DNA of 64,000 nucleotides, from positions 1 to 64,000 of the forward strand of contig CAYJFS010000005.1 in assembly GCA_964369665.1 (NCBI GenBank), in the 5' to 3' direction. The position numbers were made by a program, and so were the translations under genes. This DNA is from Bilophila sp964369665. GTDB taxonomy: Bacteria; Desulfobacterota; Desulfovibrionia; Desulfovibrionales; Desulfovibrionaceae. Position 1 is the first letter of the stretch. The number at the start of each line of letters is the position of its first letter. Shown one piece after another: positions 30,248 through 40,144 of this stretch. Under the pieces are notes generated by a model. It made no database searches. It was not told where the DNA came from and was given only the letters and a program-made list of their open reading frames with translations.

Positions 30248-31618
30248 CTATATTTGGATTTTTTTCCGTGAAGGCAATGCTTCTGCTGTACGATTAAGTA
30301 TAACAATATTTGAACGCAAGAGAACACTGCTTGGCTCCAGAATTTTCTTTGTTACAAGTTCTGCTATTGCTTCACGAATCTGACGACGTGTCTCTTTTAA
30401 AGGTATAGATGGTTCCATATTTAAAGCTAAAGCTAATGTCATAATATTCCCACGAAAAACAGGATTTTCCCGATGTGACTGACAAAAACGATAGAGTGCT
30501 TTTGCAATACTACCTCTAATCTGAAACCGTTTTGTGAGATCAATCCATGTAAGACTATTTGCTAAATACATCTGATAAAAAAATGGATTTACCGTAACAG
30601 AGATCTCCCTATTTTTAGGGCGTAAACGCAAGTTAGAAAGAATCTGAGAAAGATCATATTGCAAATCTTCACCTTTTTCTCGCACAAAGAGCTGCATAGA
30701 GCCTAATGCCAAACTTTTTAAACTTGTAATAAGTTTGTCATAATGATTAGCACCAGGTCTTTTATGACCCATGAGCCGAAGTATTGGTAAGACTGGTCCT
30801 CTATAGGTAAAAGAAAGTGGCCTTCTTATATCTGATGTGCCTGCACATGCTGCTGCTTGCTCTTGAGTAATGGAGGCAGATGTTGTATCTGTAACAAGCA
30901 ACTCCATGTCATCCAACAATTCATGAGTCTGTTTTTCTCCTGAACGATCAATTTTACCTGTCTCAATAATTGCTAGTAATGCCATTAAAGCATCTTCTTC
31001 TTCTATACTCAGCTTAGGTCCAGTATACACAATCTCTCCCCATGGACCAGAAGAAACAACCTCATTAATAAGATAACAGGAAGATGCTACTATCTTTGAT
31101 TTATATTGAACTGAAACTTTAAAGTTTTTTACAATACTGTCTCTACGACCTTTCTCTCTGTTATTCATAGGGAAAAATGGTGAAACACGTGAAATGCTTG
31201 TAGGATAACCACACCAAATCAATAAACTTCCTTGTTCAAGAGGTGCTTTTTTTGTTATTTTTGCTACTGTTTCCTGTGTTTCTTTCCCTTGTTCTTCAGC
31301 TATAGCTACTAATGCTTGAGAGGCATAGACAGGCTTTCTTTCTACCTCTAAAAAGGAAGGACAACCTACAGCTTTCCAGTTTAAGATAACTGTCTCAAGT
31401 AATGCTGGTAATTGTACTCCATGTAAGCAGGCTGCTTCATATTGAGCAGCTAATGTTGCATTATAAGTACGTAATGCATCCACTTCTTGATGGGAGAGCA
31501 CTAAAGTTTGTGTTTCTAACATAGAATCTTTTGCTGATCTTTTCTTCTTAGAAGCTTTCTTTATAGTCTTTTTCTCAACTACAAGCACCTTTATCTCCTT
31601 ACTAAACATAGACCACAT
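30248..31618 (-). CDS. Plasmid replication initiator, TrfA-like
   Basis: 456 residues. The N-terminal 30-60 residues are Lys-rich. The middle carries PTSISRVSPFFPMNN and later IVYTGPKLSIEEEDALMALLAIIE, matching the TrfA pattern (RSALF…, then Y-G-xL-xx-D-D-xxWLALL). A winged-helix core follows, with PILRLMGHKRPGANHYDKLITSLKSLALGSMQL, then VNPFFYQMYLANSLTWIDL and SIAKALYRFCQSHRENP, ending in a helix KETRRQIREAIAELV. The protein should bind the flanking iterons, open the origin and load the helicase. It is divergent from parA; a gap of 330 bases separates them. Confidence in 'plasmid initiator' is good, less for the exact family. Confidence 0.8.
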   Translation of the reverse strand: MWSMFSKEIKVLVVEKKTIKKASKKKRSAKDSMLETQTLVLSHQEVDALRTYNATLAAQYEAACLHGVQLPALLETVILNWKAVGCPSFLEVERKPVYASQALVAIAEEQGKETQETVAKITKKAPLEQGSLLIWCGYPTSISRVSPFFPMNNREKGRRDSIVKNFKVSVQYKSKIVASSCYLINEVVSSGPWGEIVYTGPKLSIEEEDALMALLAIIETGKIDRSGEKQTHELLDDMELLVTDTTSASITQEQAAACAGTSDIRRPLSFTYRGPVLPILRLMGHKRPGANHYDKLITSLKSLALGSMQLFVREKGEDLQYDLSQILSNLRLRPKNREISVTVNPFFYQMYLANSLTWIDLTKRFQIRGSIAKALYRFCQSHRENPVFRGNIMTLALALNMEPSIPLKETRRQIREAIAELVTKKILEPSSVLLRSNIVILNRTAEALPSRKKIQI

Positions 31619-31948
31619 GCTAAAACCATGTATATGCTTCTGCTTATGTACTATCCAACAAAAACTGCTAACTATATATATCTATATAGTACAGTATATC
31701 TGATTAGAACACTATCAGTACAGCAGGCTATCTTTATATAAAATGGATAGTATCTTTCTTCTTTTATCCCTATAATACATCTTTTCTAAAAGAGAAAAAA
31801 CCAATGTATCCCATTTATTATAAAAGAAGACTATACTTTTATTTTTTTTTATTCAAGCTATTTAACAGGGTTTTCTCTTGGGAATTCTTGACTTTTTTAT
31901 TCTATTATGTAAAAATTTTTCTATATTTTTCAAAAAATGGAGGTATGA
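31619..31948. promoter_or_regulatory. rep-parA divergent intergenic region
   Basis: No gene. It should hold divergent promoters: a TTGACT hexamer lies about 60 bases before parA, but no good -10 partner is certain. The parA ribosome-binding site GGAGG lies just upstream of ATG 31949. The midpoint of the inferred 24.5-kb inversion falls here or within 0.7 kb. Confidence 0.45.
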
Positions 31949-32752
31949 ATGTCAGCAAAAGTGATTGCTTTTGCAAACCATAAAGGTGGTGTTGGTAAAA
32001 CTGCTAGTGCTGTAAATGTAGCTTTTTGCCTCACTAAACGCAAATATCGTGTCCTTGTTGTAGACTGTGACCCACAAGGTAATGCTTCTTTAACTCTTGG
32101 AACAGTCTCGCCTTATGAACAACAACGTACTGTTGCAAACCTCTTTACTGGTCATACTTTTTCTACAGCAGCTATTCCTTCAAAATATGAAAACCTTGAT
32201 ATCATTCCTGCAAACCTAAATGTTTATGCAACAGTGGGTACACTTTCAAACTCTATCAAACGCTTTTTTGGATTCAGACAAGCTCTTGATGCTGCGACAC
32301 TCAAAGGATATGACTACATCCTTCTTGACTGCCCCCCTACAATTGAAGGTACTCTCCTGACAAATGCTCTTGTTATCACAGATTATGTTGTTATCCCTGT
32401 TGGTGTAGAAGATACCTATGCCCTTTCTGGAGTAAGCCATCTTATTAAAGTTGTAGAAACCCTTAGAGCTGATACAGAATCACGCTTAGCAATTTTAGGT
32501 GTATTACTCACCATGTTTGATGGCAGAAACAATGCAGCTAAAACTATCCGTAGTGTTGCTATTGGCACCTTTGGAGAAGACATGGTTTTCCAAACAACAA
32601 TTCCTCGAAATACAACTCTTAATAAAGCTGTCATGAGTAATCGTTCTGTTTGTGATTATGATGATACTTGTTCTTCTTGTCGAAGTTATCGTGAGCTCAC
32701 ACAAGAAATTGAGGTCCGCTTACAATGCCCTGAAACACTCCTTGTAGACTAA
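31949..32752 (+). CDS. parA: ParA-family plasmid partition ATPase
   Basis: 267 residues. The deviant Walker A is HKGGVGKT (residues 11-18, with the signature lysine K12). VLVVDCDPQGNASLTLG is Walker A', YDYILLDCPP is Walker B and YVVIPVGVEDTYALSG follows. No N-terminal DNA-binding domain is present, so it resembles a type Ib (short) ParA. It would position the replicon on the nucleoid with its partner DNA-binding protein, presumably the next gene 39 bases downstream. An HTH-bearing partner is expected and is seen. Confidence 0.93.
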   Translation: MSAKVIAFANHKGGVGKTASAVNVAFCLTKRKYRVLVVDCDPQGNASLTLGTVSPYEQQRTVANLFTGHTFSTAAIPSKYENLDIIPANLNVYATVGTLSNSIKRFFGFRQALDAATLKGYDYILLDCPPTIEGTLLTNALVITDYVVIPVGVEDTYALSGVSHLIKVVETLRADTESRLAILGVLLTMFDGRNNAAKTIRSVAIGTFGEDMVFQTTIPRNTTLNKAVMSNRSVCDYDDTCSSCRSYRELTQEIEVRLQCPETLLVD

Positions 32753-32791
32753 TCCCTCTACTTCATTATTAAGGATATAAGGATAACAAGC

Positions 32792-34120
32792 ATGACAAAA
32801 AATCAACTAAATGATTTTGCTGCAACCCTTACAGCACAACTACAAGATGCTGCTCAACAAATGCGTACTATGCGCAAACCACCAAAACATGATGATAAAA
32901 AAAACCATGAACATACCACTTCTCCTAAAACCTCAAAGAAGAAGAGCACAAAATCATCCAAAAAAACAATAAAAAAAGAACACATCAGCACTCTGGAAGA
33001 AAAAAATCAAACAGATCCTCCAACAAAATTAACAGAAATACCTTGCTCATCAGATTTAGATGTATCAGTGAATCCAGACACTCATTCTGAAGACTGTCAC
33101 TTATTGTCAATGACAGCTCAAGACAGTCAAGAAAATATGCATACACCTATAGATCCCCCCTTAAGTATGATCCATACACCCATGCAAAAAAATACTTCTA
33201 CACTTGATACATCAGTCTCTGAAAGAAATGCTAACTTAAAAAAACTTGTCCAAATTCCTGAAGAAAAACCTTCTTCTGTTGATATACCCCCTGAACAAAA
33301 AGCTATTTTATATAAAGAATATACTGAACTTCAATTCTCTCGACTAAAAGACCTTATCCACACCCATACACATAATATCCAAGCACAACAGGCATCATCA
33401 ACAATCAATAAACTATCACAGACTGTTTCTGACTATCAATTACAGCAAATTACACCTAGTGAAAATAAAGAACAAACCAACATACCTTGGGGACACTATA
33501 ACCCCCATGCTTTAAGTAGTGTCCGCCTTTCTACAACAGCTCTTGGTGGAGCAAGACAACTCATTCTTGATGCTTTGTTACAACTCCATAATGAATCTTC
33601 TCAGGTGACCATTAACCTTAAAAGACTTGCTACTGTTTTAGGTCTTTCGTATGGTACAGTGAGGAATACCATTAGCCGACTTGTAAGAGAAGGTGTTATT
33701 TATACTACACAAATAAGGACAGGTGACGTCCATGGTGTGCATATTGAATTTTCTGAAATGACACCTTCATTACAGTCAACAACTGTAACACAACATCAAA
33801 AACGCTCTCCATATAAAACCAATATTTGGGATACAGATATAGAAACTATGACAATACTTTGGCCTCATGCTACAGCTGCAGGTCTTTGTCCTGCACACTT
33901 TGATCTCTTAAAAAGAGCATACCTCATTCAAGGTTTTGATGCTACACATCTTGCAAAATACCTTAGGTACCTCAATTGGAAAATAGAAACAGAATCCTTT
34001 AATGACCCTATTAAAGCTACAAACTTACTCCAACAATGGCTTCAAATCATGCAACAAAAAGGACAATATCCTTGTCCTACTGGCTATATAGAACAAACTA
34101 CTACCCCTGATCTATACTAA
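32792..34120 (+). CDS. Winged-helix DNA-binding protein downstream of parA (probable partition partner or replication regulator)
   Basis: 442 residues. The first 230 are low-complexity, Lys/Thr/Ser/Pro-rich with KKSTKSSKKTIKK and probably disordered. A winged helix-turn-helix occupies about residues 252-315 (GGARQLILDALLQLH, then LKRLATVLGLSYGTVRNTISRLVREGVIY), of the GntR/MarR-like type. The C-terminus (ATAAGLCPAHFDLLKRAYLIQG) is unrecognised. It follows parA by 39 bases in the same direction, which argues for a ParB-substitute (centromere binding) role, but it lacks canonical ParB motifs. The iterons 80-180 bases downstream could be its targets instead of, or in addition to, Rep's. Confidence 0.6.
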   Translation: MTKNQLNDFAATLTAQLQDAAQQMRTMRKPPKHDDKKNHEHTTSPKTSKKKSTKSSKKTIKKEHISTLEEKNQTDPPTKLTEIPCSSDLDVSVNPDTHSEDCHLLSMTAQDSQENMHTPIDPPLSMIHTPMQKNTSTLDTSVSERNANLKKLVQIPEEKPSSVDIPPEQKAILYKEYTELQFSRLKDLIHTHTHNIQAQQASSTINKLSQTVSDYQLQQITPSENKEQTNIPWGHYNPHALSSVRLSTTALGGARQLILDALLQLHNESSQVTINLKRLATVLGLSYGTVRNTISRLVREGVIYTTQIRTGDVHGVHIEFSEMTPSLQSTTVTQHQKRSPYKTNIWDTDIETMTILWPHATAAGLCPAHFDLLKRAYLIQGFDATHLAKYLRYLNWKIETESFNDPIKATNLLQQWLQIMQQKGQYPCPTGYIEQTTTPDLY

Positions 34121-34200
34121 TACTTCCTCATACAAAGAGCCTTATATTTTCCCATATATGTTTCTTGTCTGTGGTATCTATACTTTGTTTAGACCATAAT

Positions 34201-34303
34201 TTTCGTCAAAATAACCACCTTACGGTAAAATACCCACATATATACGTTAGAATAACCACTAACTTTCGTCAAAATAACCACTAATTTTCGTCAAAATAAC
34301 CAC
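34201..34303 (+). repeat. Right iteron array, five units
   Basis: Consensus TTTCGTCAAAATAACCAC. Exact units lie at 34201-34218, 34264-34281 and 34286-34303; degenerate units at 34220-34237 and 34242-34259. Units 2-5 recur every 22 bases, close to two helical turns, as expected for co-operative protein binding on one face. The rest of 34121-34570 has no gene and leads into the phage block. Confidence 0.85.
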
Positions 34304-34570
34304 TATATAAAACAAAAAAACATTTCTGCTCTAAGAAAAAAAGGTTCCTCTAAGGATCTTTAAAGAATCATGATCAAAAATAAAAAAAGACATCTTTTAA
34401 AATATGTTTTTTACAAAGACAAGCACTTTTTATATTTAAGTAAAAGCTGACATTCATCAATCTTTTTTTAGTAAAGAATTTCTATAAAGTTCATATACAA
34501 AGATACGTTTAGTAGGTTTACTATACATTTTTGATGATCAACAGACTATACCTAAAACACAGAGGGTACT

Positions 34571-35587
34571 ATGGGTAAAAACATGGTTTCGCTAATGGCA
34601 GAAGTCCCTGTAAATGTTACAGAAAATGAACAAGGCTGGATACATATCTTTCCTTTGGGGGAATTTCCTGCACGAGATGGTCGTCCAGGGACACTATATG
34701 TACCAGCAAAAACATGGATACTTACAGAAGAAAGTGCTCAAGAAGTTATTCATTGTTGGGAAGAACGTCAGACACCTCTTGTTGTGGATTACGAGCATCA
34801 AACATACGAAACACATGAAAATGGTCAACCAGCACCAGCTGCAGGTTGGGTTAAAGAACTCATATTTCATGAAAATGGTTTATTTGCTGTTGTTGAGTGG
34901 ACATCACGGGCCAAAGAATACATTCGTTCAGGTGAGTATCGGTATATTTCACCCACATTTCTTTTTGATGTGAACACAGGTGTTATTCTTGAGCTTTGCA
35001 GCATTGCTCTTACAAATAATCCTGCTCTTGATGGACTGGAGCCTGTTCAAGCAAAAACAAAAAGCAAAGATATATACCAACAAAGTGTTTCCATAGAAAG
35101 AAATCCTTCTAAAAAATGGCAACAGCAGCAACATACACATAGTGTTACAAATAAAAAGAAACAGGATTCTTTTGTAGCAGTAACAAAACATAAAAATCAG
35201 ACAAAAGTACAACCAGAATTTATACAGCTTCTTCATGAGGCTCAAGAGACAATAGTTTCTTTAACCAAACAAGTTCAAGAGTTTGAAAAAAAAGAAGAAG
35301 CTCTAAAGCTAGAAAAAAGTATACAACAAGCACTTCAAGATGGTCGTTTGCATCAAAGTTGTGAAACATGGGCACGAGCTTGTGCTATTAGTTATCCAGA
35401 AGTTCTACAAGGATTCCTTGATGCATCAAGTCCAATCGTAGCTTTAGTCTCTATGCAAACACAAAATAGAATAGCCAATACACATATAGAGAATAGAACA
35501 GTACTTTCAAAAGAAGAAAATCATGTCCGGTCACAACTGGGTATGAGTGTAGAAACCTTTATTAAACATAAGAAGGAGTGCCAATAG
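34571..35587 (+). CDS. Mu gpI-like phage protease/scaffold
   Basis: 338 residues. The N-terminal serine-protease-like domain shows FPLGEFPARDGRPG, LVVDYEHQT (D73-H76), APAAGWVKEL, VEWTSRAKEYIRSGEYRYISP and LTNNPALDGLEP, all standard for Mu I-type head maturation proteases. The C-terminal part contains a coiled-coil scaffold segment (LHEAQETIVSLTKQVQEFEKKEEALK) that would be cleaved during head assembly. It is directly followed by the major head gene with no gap, as in Mu. The upstream portal and terminase genes expected before it are absent; the iteron region lies there instead. Confidence 0.9.
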   Translation: MGKNMVSLMAEVPVNVTENEQGWIHIFPLGEFPARDGRPGTLYVPAKTWILTEESAQEVIHCWEERQTPLVVDYEHQTYETHENGQPAPAAGWVKELIFHENGLFAVVEWTSRAKEYIRSGEYRYISPTFLFDVNTGVILELCSIALTNNPALDGLEPVQAKTKSKDIYQQSVSIERNPSKKWQQQQHTHSVTNKKKQDSFVAVTKHKNQTKVQPEFIQLLHEAQETIVSLTKQVQEFEKKEEALKLEKSIQQALQDGRLHQSCETWARACAISYPEVLQGFLDASSPIVALVSMQTQNRIANTHIENRTVLSKEENHVRSQLGMSVETFIKHKKECQ

Positions 35588-36523
35588 ATGGCTGTAGTAA
35601 CAAACGCAATGCTGGAAGCTCTTCGAATAGGTTTTCGTGCTGACTTTGCAGAAGGAAAGGCACAAGCTGATCCACAATGGCAAAAATCAGCTACACTTGT
35701 TCCAAGCGCTAGTGGATCAAATACCTATGGTTGGCTTGGCCAGTTTCCAAAACTCCAGGAATGGATAGGGAATCGTGTTTTTCAAGATATTGCTGAACAT
35801 GGATATACAGTTACCAATAAGCTTTATGAAGCAACGGTAAGTGTACCACTTACAGCAATAGAAGATGATGCATTAGGTGTGTATAAACCATTATATTTAG
35901 AAATGGGGTATGCAGCAGCTATTCATCCAGATGAACTTGTTTTTGGACTTTTAGCCCAAGGGCATATGACACAATGTTCTGATGGGAAAAACTTTTTTGA
36001 TGCAAGACATAAAGTCTTTACAAAAGTTGATGGTACAGGAACTGCTAAAGATGTTTCAAACTTATTAACGCCTGCAGATGGTGTTGAAGCTGTTGAACCT
36101 TGGTTTTTACTTGATGTGTCTCGTCCATTACGTCCACTTTTATTTCAGGAGCGGAGTACTCCAGAATTGCAGATTATCACAAATCCAGAGAATGACCATG
36201 TTTTTACTACAGATAGTGTGCCTTTTGGTATTCGTTATCGTTGTAATGCAGGTTATGGTTTTTGGCAGATGGCTGTACGTTCAACACAAGCACTTGATGC
36301 TATAGGTTTTGAACAAGCACTTATGGCACTAAGAGGTTTTCATGCAGATGGTGGACGTCCTCTTGGTCTTGGCCGTGGTGGTAAAGAGGGTTTATTGTTA
36401 GTTGTTCCTTCAGGGCATTTAGCCAATGCACGCAGAGTCATTGTTGCTGATAAGCTTGATAATGGGGCATCAAATATTTGGTATGATGCTGCAACAATTA
36501 TAGATTGTCCATGGCTTGGTTAA
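35588..36523 (+). CDS. Mu gpT-like major head (capsid) subunit
   Basis: 311 residues, the normal length. Typical features are LRIGFRADFAEGKAQADPQWQ at the start, YGWLGQFPKLQEWIGNR, the ATVSVPLTAIEDDALGVY segment and a C-terminal YDAATIIDCPWLG. It forms the icosahedral shell in intact phages. It is translationally coupled to the protease (ATG 35588 right after the stop) and overlaps the next gene by one base (TAATG). Confidence 0.92.
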   Translation: MAVVTNAMLEALRIGFRADFAEGKAQADPQWQKSATLVPSASGSNTYGWLGQFPKLQEWIGNRVFQDIAEHGYTVTNKLYEATVSVPLTAIEDDALGVYKPLYLEMGYAAAIHPDELVFGLLAQGHMTQCSDGKNFFDARHKVFTKVDGTGTAKDVSNLLTPADGVEAVEPWFLLDVSRPLRPLLFQERSTPELQIITNPENDHVFTTDSVPFGIRYRCNAGYGFWQMAVRSTQALDAIGFEQALMALRGFHADGGRPLGLGRGGKEGLLLVVPSGHLANARRVIVADKLDNGASNIWYDAATIIDCPWLG

Positions 36524-36969
36524 TGATGTATATACAGCCTGAAGATCTATGGCTTCAATTTGGAGAAGCAGAGATGCATGCCTTATGTGATGATGGTTCT
36601 GGCCAGATTGACACAAAAAGGCTTGAGGAAGCTATTGTTCAAGCCTGTTCAGAAGCAGATGCTTACTTAGGGAGACGATATGTACTTCCAATTACACAAG
36701 TACCTGCAATTTTGCGCTGTGTTCTTGGAGATATTGTTCGCTATAGATTAACAAGTGCTGGTGCTCTAGAAACAGAACTTATAGTGAAACGTTATCAACA
36801 GGCTGTAAACTGGTTAGCAAGTGTTGCTCAAGGTGCAATTGTGTTACCTATACCAACAGTTAATGAAGATGAAAGCATGGTTATGATTGATGCTGGTGAA
36901 CGAGTGTGGTCTTTAGATACAAAAACATCAACAGCATGTACTTTGGAGTCATCATGTTGGCACAAATAG
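36523..36969 (+). CDS. Mu gp36-like head-tail protein (DUF1320)
   Basis: 148 residues, starting ATG ATG in the TAATG overlap with the capsid gene. 'YIQPEDLWLQFGEAEMHALCDD', 'VQACSEADAYLGRRYVLP' and 'ILRCVLGDIVRYRL' match DUF1320 (gp36), a head-completion or connector protein. Its last 16 codons overlap the next gene. The frame is intact. Confidence 0.85.
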   Translation: MMYIQPEDLWLQFGEAEMHALCDDGSGQIDTKRLEEAIVQACSEADAYLGRRYVLPITQVPAILRCVLGDIVRYRLTSAGALETELIVKRYQQAVNWLASVAQGAIVLPIPTVNEDESMVMIDAGERVWSLDTKTSTACTLESSCWHK

Positions 36970-37598
36970 AAGATGCCATGATCCAGTGGATAACACAGGT
37001 TCGTTTACCATATTTACGTTTTGTTGGTTCATATGGTGGGGAATTTGATGGTGAAATCCCACAGGTTGTACGTTCGTTACCTGGTGTATGGATTGCTTGT
37101 AAAGGTGAAAGTGCACCTGTTGTTATGGATGTAACTCGAGAACGGTATAAAGTCGAAGCAACACTTGTGCTTATTGTTGCAGCAAAAGGTATACGGAATG
37201 AGGCTGACAGTAGGCATAGTGGTTTAATACATGTAGGCACATATCAAATGCTTGCAGATATGCGGGCAATCTTTGCTTTTAGAGATCTTGGTGTTGAAGG
37301 TGTGGATTGTCTTATTCCTGGATCAACAACAAGCTTATTCAATGGTAAAGCAAAACAACAAGGGTTGTCTGTTTTTTCTCAAGAATGGATAGCTCAATAT
37401 ACATTTCAAGTACGTGAGCCAGGTAAGCGTCAAATGGATGAACCTTATACAGGCTATCTTATGCCAGAAGGTTCAACGTTTGGTAATGTCTGTGTTCCAC
37501 ATTTACCACCCCTACAAGGCTTAAAGCTTTGTTATTATATGGATACAGAAAGTGCTGGTTGTGATGAAGTCAAACTTAAAGAAGGTCGTGCTGTATAG
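36954..37598 (+). CDS. Mu gp37-like tail completion protein (DUF1834)
   Basis: 214 residues from ATG 36954 (MLAQIEDAMIQWI) preceded by GGAG; the frame is also open 16 codons upstream. Recognised parts are 'IEDAMIQWI', 'SYGGEFDG', 'VAAKGIRNEADSRHG'-like text and 'FRDLGVEGVDCLIPG'. In Mu-like phages gp37 sits before the sheath, and so it does here. The frame is intact. Confidence 0.82.
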   Translation: MLAQIEDAMIQWITQVRLPYLRFVGSYGGEFDGEIPQVVRSLPGVWIACKGESAPVVMDVTRERYKVEATLVLIVAAKGIRNEADSRHSGLIHVGTYQMLADMRAIFAFRDLGVEGVDCLIPGSTTSLFNGKAKQQGLSVFSQEWIAQYTFQVREPGKRQMDEPYTGYLMPEGSTFGNVCVPHLPPLQGLKLCYYMDTESAGCDEVKLKEGRAV

Positions 37599-37645
37599 CA
37601 CTGCTTGTATTTTTAAATAGTCATTTAAGTATAAAAGGAAAAATC

Positions 37646-39060
37646 ATGGCAAGTTCAAATATTCAGTTTGATACTATTCCTGCAAGTCTTCGTAAACCAG
37701 GGAAGTATTTTGAGTTTAATGCTCGCTTAGCATTAAAAACATTACCTGGGAATCCTCAGTCTTTAGTTATTTTTGCTCAGCAAACAGCAACAGCTGCTAG
37801 TGAACCTACACGTATTTTTGACATAGATACAGCAGGTCTTTTATTTGGCTATGGATCACAGGCATATCTTATGGTCCTTTCAGCTATTACAGCTAATGCT
37901 TATTTAGATCTTACAGTTGTACCCTTAAATGATCCTGAGGCTGGTGTAGCAGCTACAGCTACGATTACTTTAGCAGGAACAGCTCAAGAAAATGGCGTCA
38001 TTTCAGCAATGATTGCTGGTCAATACATTGCTATCCCTGTCAAAAAAGACGATACATCTGTTGAATGTGCTGTACAACTTGCTCAAGCTATAAACACTAT
38101 TCTGGCTGTACCAGTTGTTGCTTCTGTGACAGAAAGTAGTGTTGTTACATTGACAGCAAAAAATAAAGGTACTTGTGGTAATCAAATATCAATAGCTTTG
38201 CATGGGCAGGTTCCAGGTATAAATTATACATATACAGTTCTACAGGGTGGTCAGGGTGAACCTAATGTTACAGAGGCTTTATCTCAGATTTTTTCTGGTG
38301 ACTACACTATCTATTGTTTTGGTTCTTGCCAATAGGAGCACTTAATAGCATTAAGAGCACATCTGGATGCTCTTGGACATCCATTAGAGCAAAGAGGTGC
38401 TCTTGGTGTCTATGCATATACAGGTGATTTAGAAGAAGCTATAGGTTTAGCAGAAGCAGTCAATAGCCCTAGAATAACAGGAGCATTCCTTCCAGGAACA
38501 ACCTCCTTACCATCTGAAGTTGCTGCAGCATATGCTGCTGTAATTGCTTCAGAAGAAGATCCTGCACGTCCACTAAATACACTTGTATTGAAAGGTATTG
38601 CACCAGCACCAATAGAACAACGTCTTTCAAGGACACAACAAGAAGTTGTTTTAAAAAAAGGTGTTACACCTCTTGAAGTTGGAGCTGGGGATGTTGTTAT
38701 GATTGTTCGTGCAATCAGTACATATACTCGGAATTTAGAGGGTACGTTAGATCCATCATTTTTAGATATTACAACAATACGTACCTTAGATTACGTGCGC
38801 TATGCAATACGAGAAAGAATGGTTCTACGCTTTCCTCGTGAAAAACTCTCTACAAGAACACCCCAAAGGTTCGAAGTGAAATTCTTGATGTCTTAAGAAG
38901 AATGGAAGACTTGGAAATACTGGAGTTTGTCGAGCATAATGCACAAAACGTTCTGGTAGAAAGAGATGCACAAGATTCTAATAGACTTAATGCTTGTATC
39001 CCTGCAGATGTTGTTAATGGATTGCATATTATTGCAGGTAGAATTGATTTGTTGTTATAG
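37646..39060 (+). pseudogene. Contractile tail sheath gene, inactivated
   Basis: The full reading of about 470 residues matches the Mu gpL sheath in length and C-terminal signature, but two lesions interrupt it. An in-frame TAG at 38333-38335 follows FGSCQ, after which the frame resumes as EHLIALRAHLDALGHPLEQR and runs on through 38588. A one-base deletion lies near CCCCAAAGGTTCG (38863-38875); the true C-terminus then continues as KVRSEILDVLRRMEDLEIL to a stop at 39058-39060, ending in the family-typical 'IIAGRIDLLL'. Without the sheath the tail cannot contract, so this apparatus is non-functional unless the TAG is suppressed and the frameshift is a sequencing error. Confidence 0.88.
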
Positions 39061-39230
39061 ATACTAGTTTTGGATGATGGTCATAAGTACATGTTTAAAT
39101 AGTTTTTTAGATATGTATGTAAGCCTTAGAGTTCATTCTTTAGAAGTCTTGTTTTAGTTATTTATAGTCCCTAGATAGACTGTTTTATGTATAGATTTAT
39201 TGTAAGCATATAAGAGATAAGGAGAAAAAA

Positions 39231-39620
39231 ATGGCATTACAGCAGTATGTAGGTGCAATTATGCTTGAAGTGGATGGTAAAGAAATTGAATGCACATCCT
39301 TCTCTCCAACAATCACAACAGGGCGTACACCTGTGAAAACAATGAACCGTAGTGGAAAAATTGCTGGGTATATCCCTGGAGTTACAGAGTATGCATTGAA
39401 TATAGAAGTACCTGTGCTTTCTGCTCAAGGTATTAAGTGGGAAGACATCACAGATGCAAAGTTGGTCATTTATCCTGTAACAGTTGAGAATACAAATCCA
39501 GGTCAAGGGCGCATTGCTTATACAGGTTGTGTTGTTACTTCTGTTGGTGAAACATATAAAGTAGAAGGCGAAGCCAGGCGTACAATAGCTATGTTTGCTG
39601 CAGACATGATCGAGGAATAA
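39231..39620 (+). CDS. Mu gpM-like tail tube protein
   Basis: 129 residues, the size of a tail tube subunit. 'GAIMLEVDGKEIECTSFSP' (the DGxxIEC motif), 'GRTPVKTMNRSGKIAGY' and 'EYALNIEVPV' match the Mu-type tail tube family, which forms the inner tube inside the sheath. Start ATG 39231 with AAGGAG upstream. The frame is intact, the preceding sheath is broken. Confidence 0.85.
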   Translation: MALQQYVGAIMLEVDGKEIECTSFSPTITTGRTPVKTMNRSGKIAGYIPGVTEYALNIEVPVLSAQGIKWEDITDAKLVIYPVTVENTNPGQGRIAYTGCVVTSVGETYKVEGEARRTIAMFAADMIEE

Positions 39621-39621
39621 T

Positions 39622-39945
39622 ATGAAAATACAAGGTTCTTTAGACATTGGTTATCAAGATGCACAAGGTGTTTTCCATAAAACCTTTACCATGCGTCTTG
39701 CAACACTTGAAGATATTGAGCATGCCATAGAAGCAGCAGGCCCAGGTGCCTCTAAAGTGAAGATCCGTCGTTATGAATGGTCCCGTATACTTGTACAGCT
39801 TGGGCATCTTCAACAAGATGCCATTACTCCAGATGTTTTGGCAACACTTGCTTCAACAGAGTTTGGTATTCTTGAGAAAGCACAGGAAGAACTGCGGGGA
39901 AAGCTCAGAGCCGTGAGCAACAACTCAAACCCTATAGAAAATTAA
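39622..39945 (+). CDS. Mu gp41-like tail assembly chaperone
   Basis: 107 residues. It starts one base after the tube stop. It is charged and helical (RLATLEDIEHAIEAAGPGAS, EFGILEKAQEELRGKLRAVS) and lies between tail tube and tape measure, the location of the assembly chaperones. In many contractile phages a -1 frameshift joins this ORF to a second small one; here the next small ORF overlaps the stop as TAATG. Confidence 0.75.
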   Translation: MKIQGSLDIGYQDAQGVFHKTFTMRLATLEDIEHAIEAAGPGASKVKIRRYEWSRILVQLGHLQQDAITPDVLATLASTEFGILEKAQEELRGKLRAVSNNSNPIEN

Positions 39946-40097
39946 TGGTATGCTTACGGCAAATGGGATTTCATCTGAAAGAAATTCGTGCAATGTCTGT
40001 ACAAGAGGCAGAGTCATTTTTGGAGTGTTTAGAACAAAAGCACAAAGCTTCAAAGACTTATGTAAGTCTACGTCAGAAACCTATTAAGTATGTATGA
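39945..40097 (+). CDS. Small second tail-assembly ORF
   Basis: 50 residues, overlapping the previous stop in a TAATG. The product is MVCLRQMGFHLKEIRAMSVQ… and contains a helix typical of the gpE'-like second chaperone component. It might be reached by translational coupling or by ribosomal frameshifting; no slippery heptamer is convincing. Too short to be sure from sequence alone. Confidence 0.6.
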   Translation: MVCLRQMGFHLKEIRAMSVQEAESFLECLEQKHKASKTYVSLRQKPIKYV

Positions 40098-40144
40098 TGT
40101 TTTGTGTATACAATGATACAAAATAAAAAAGGATAAGGCAAAGT

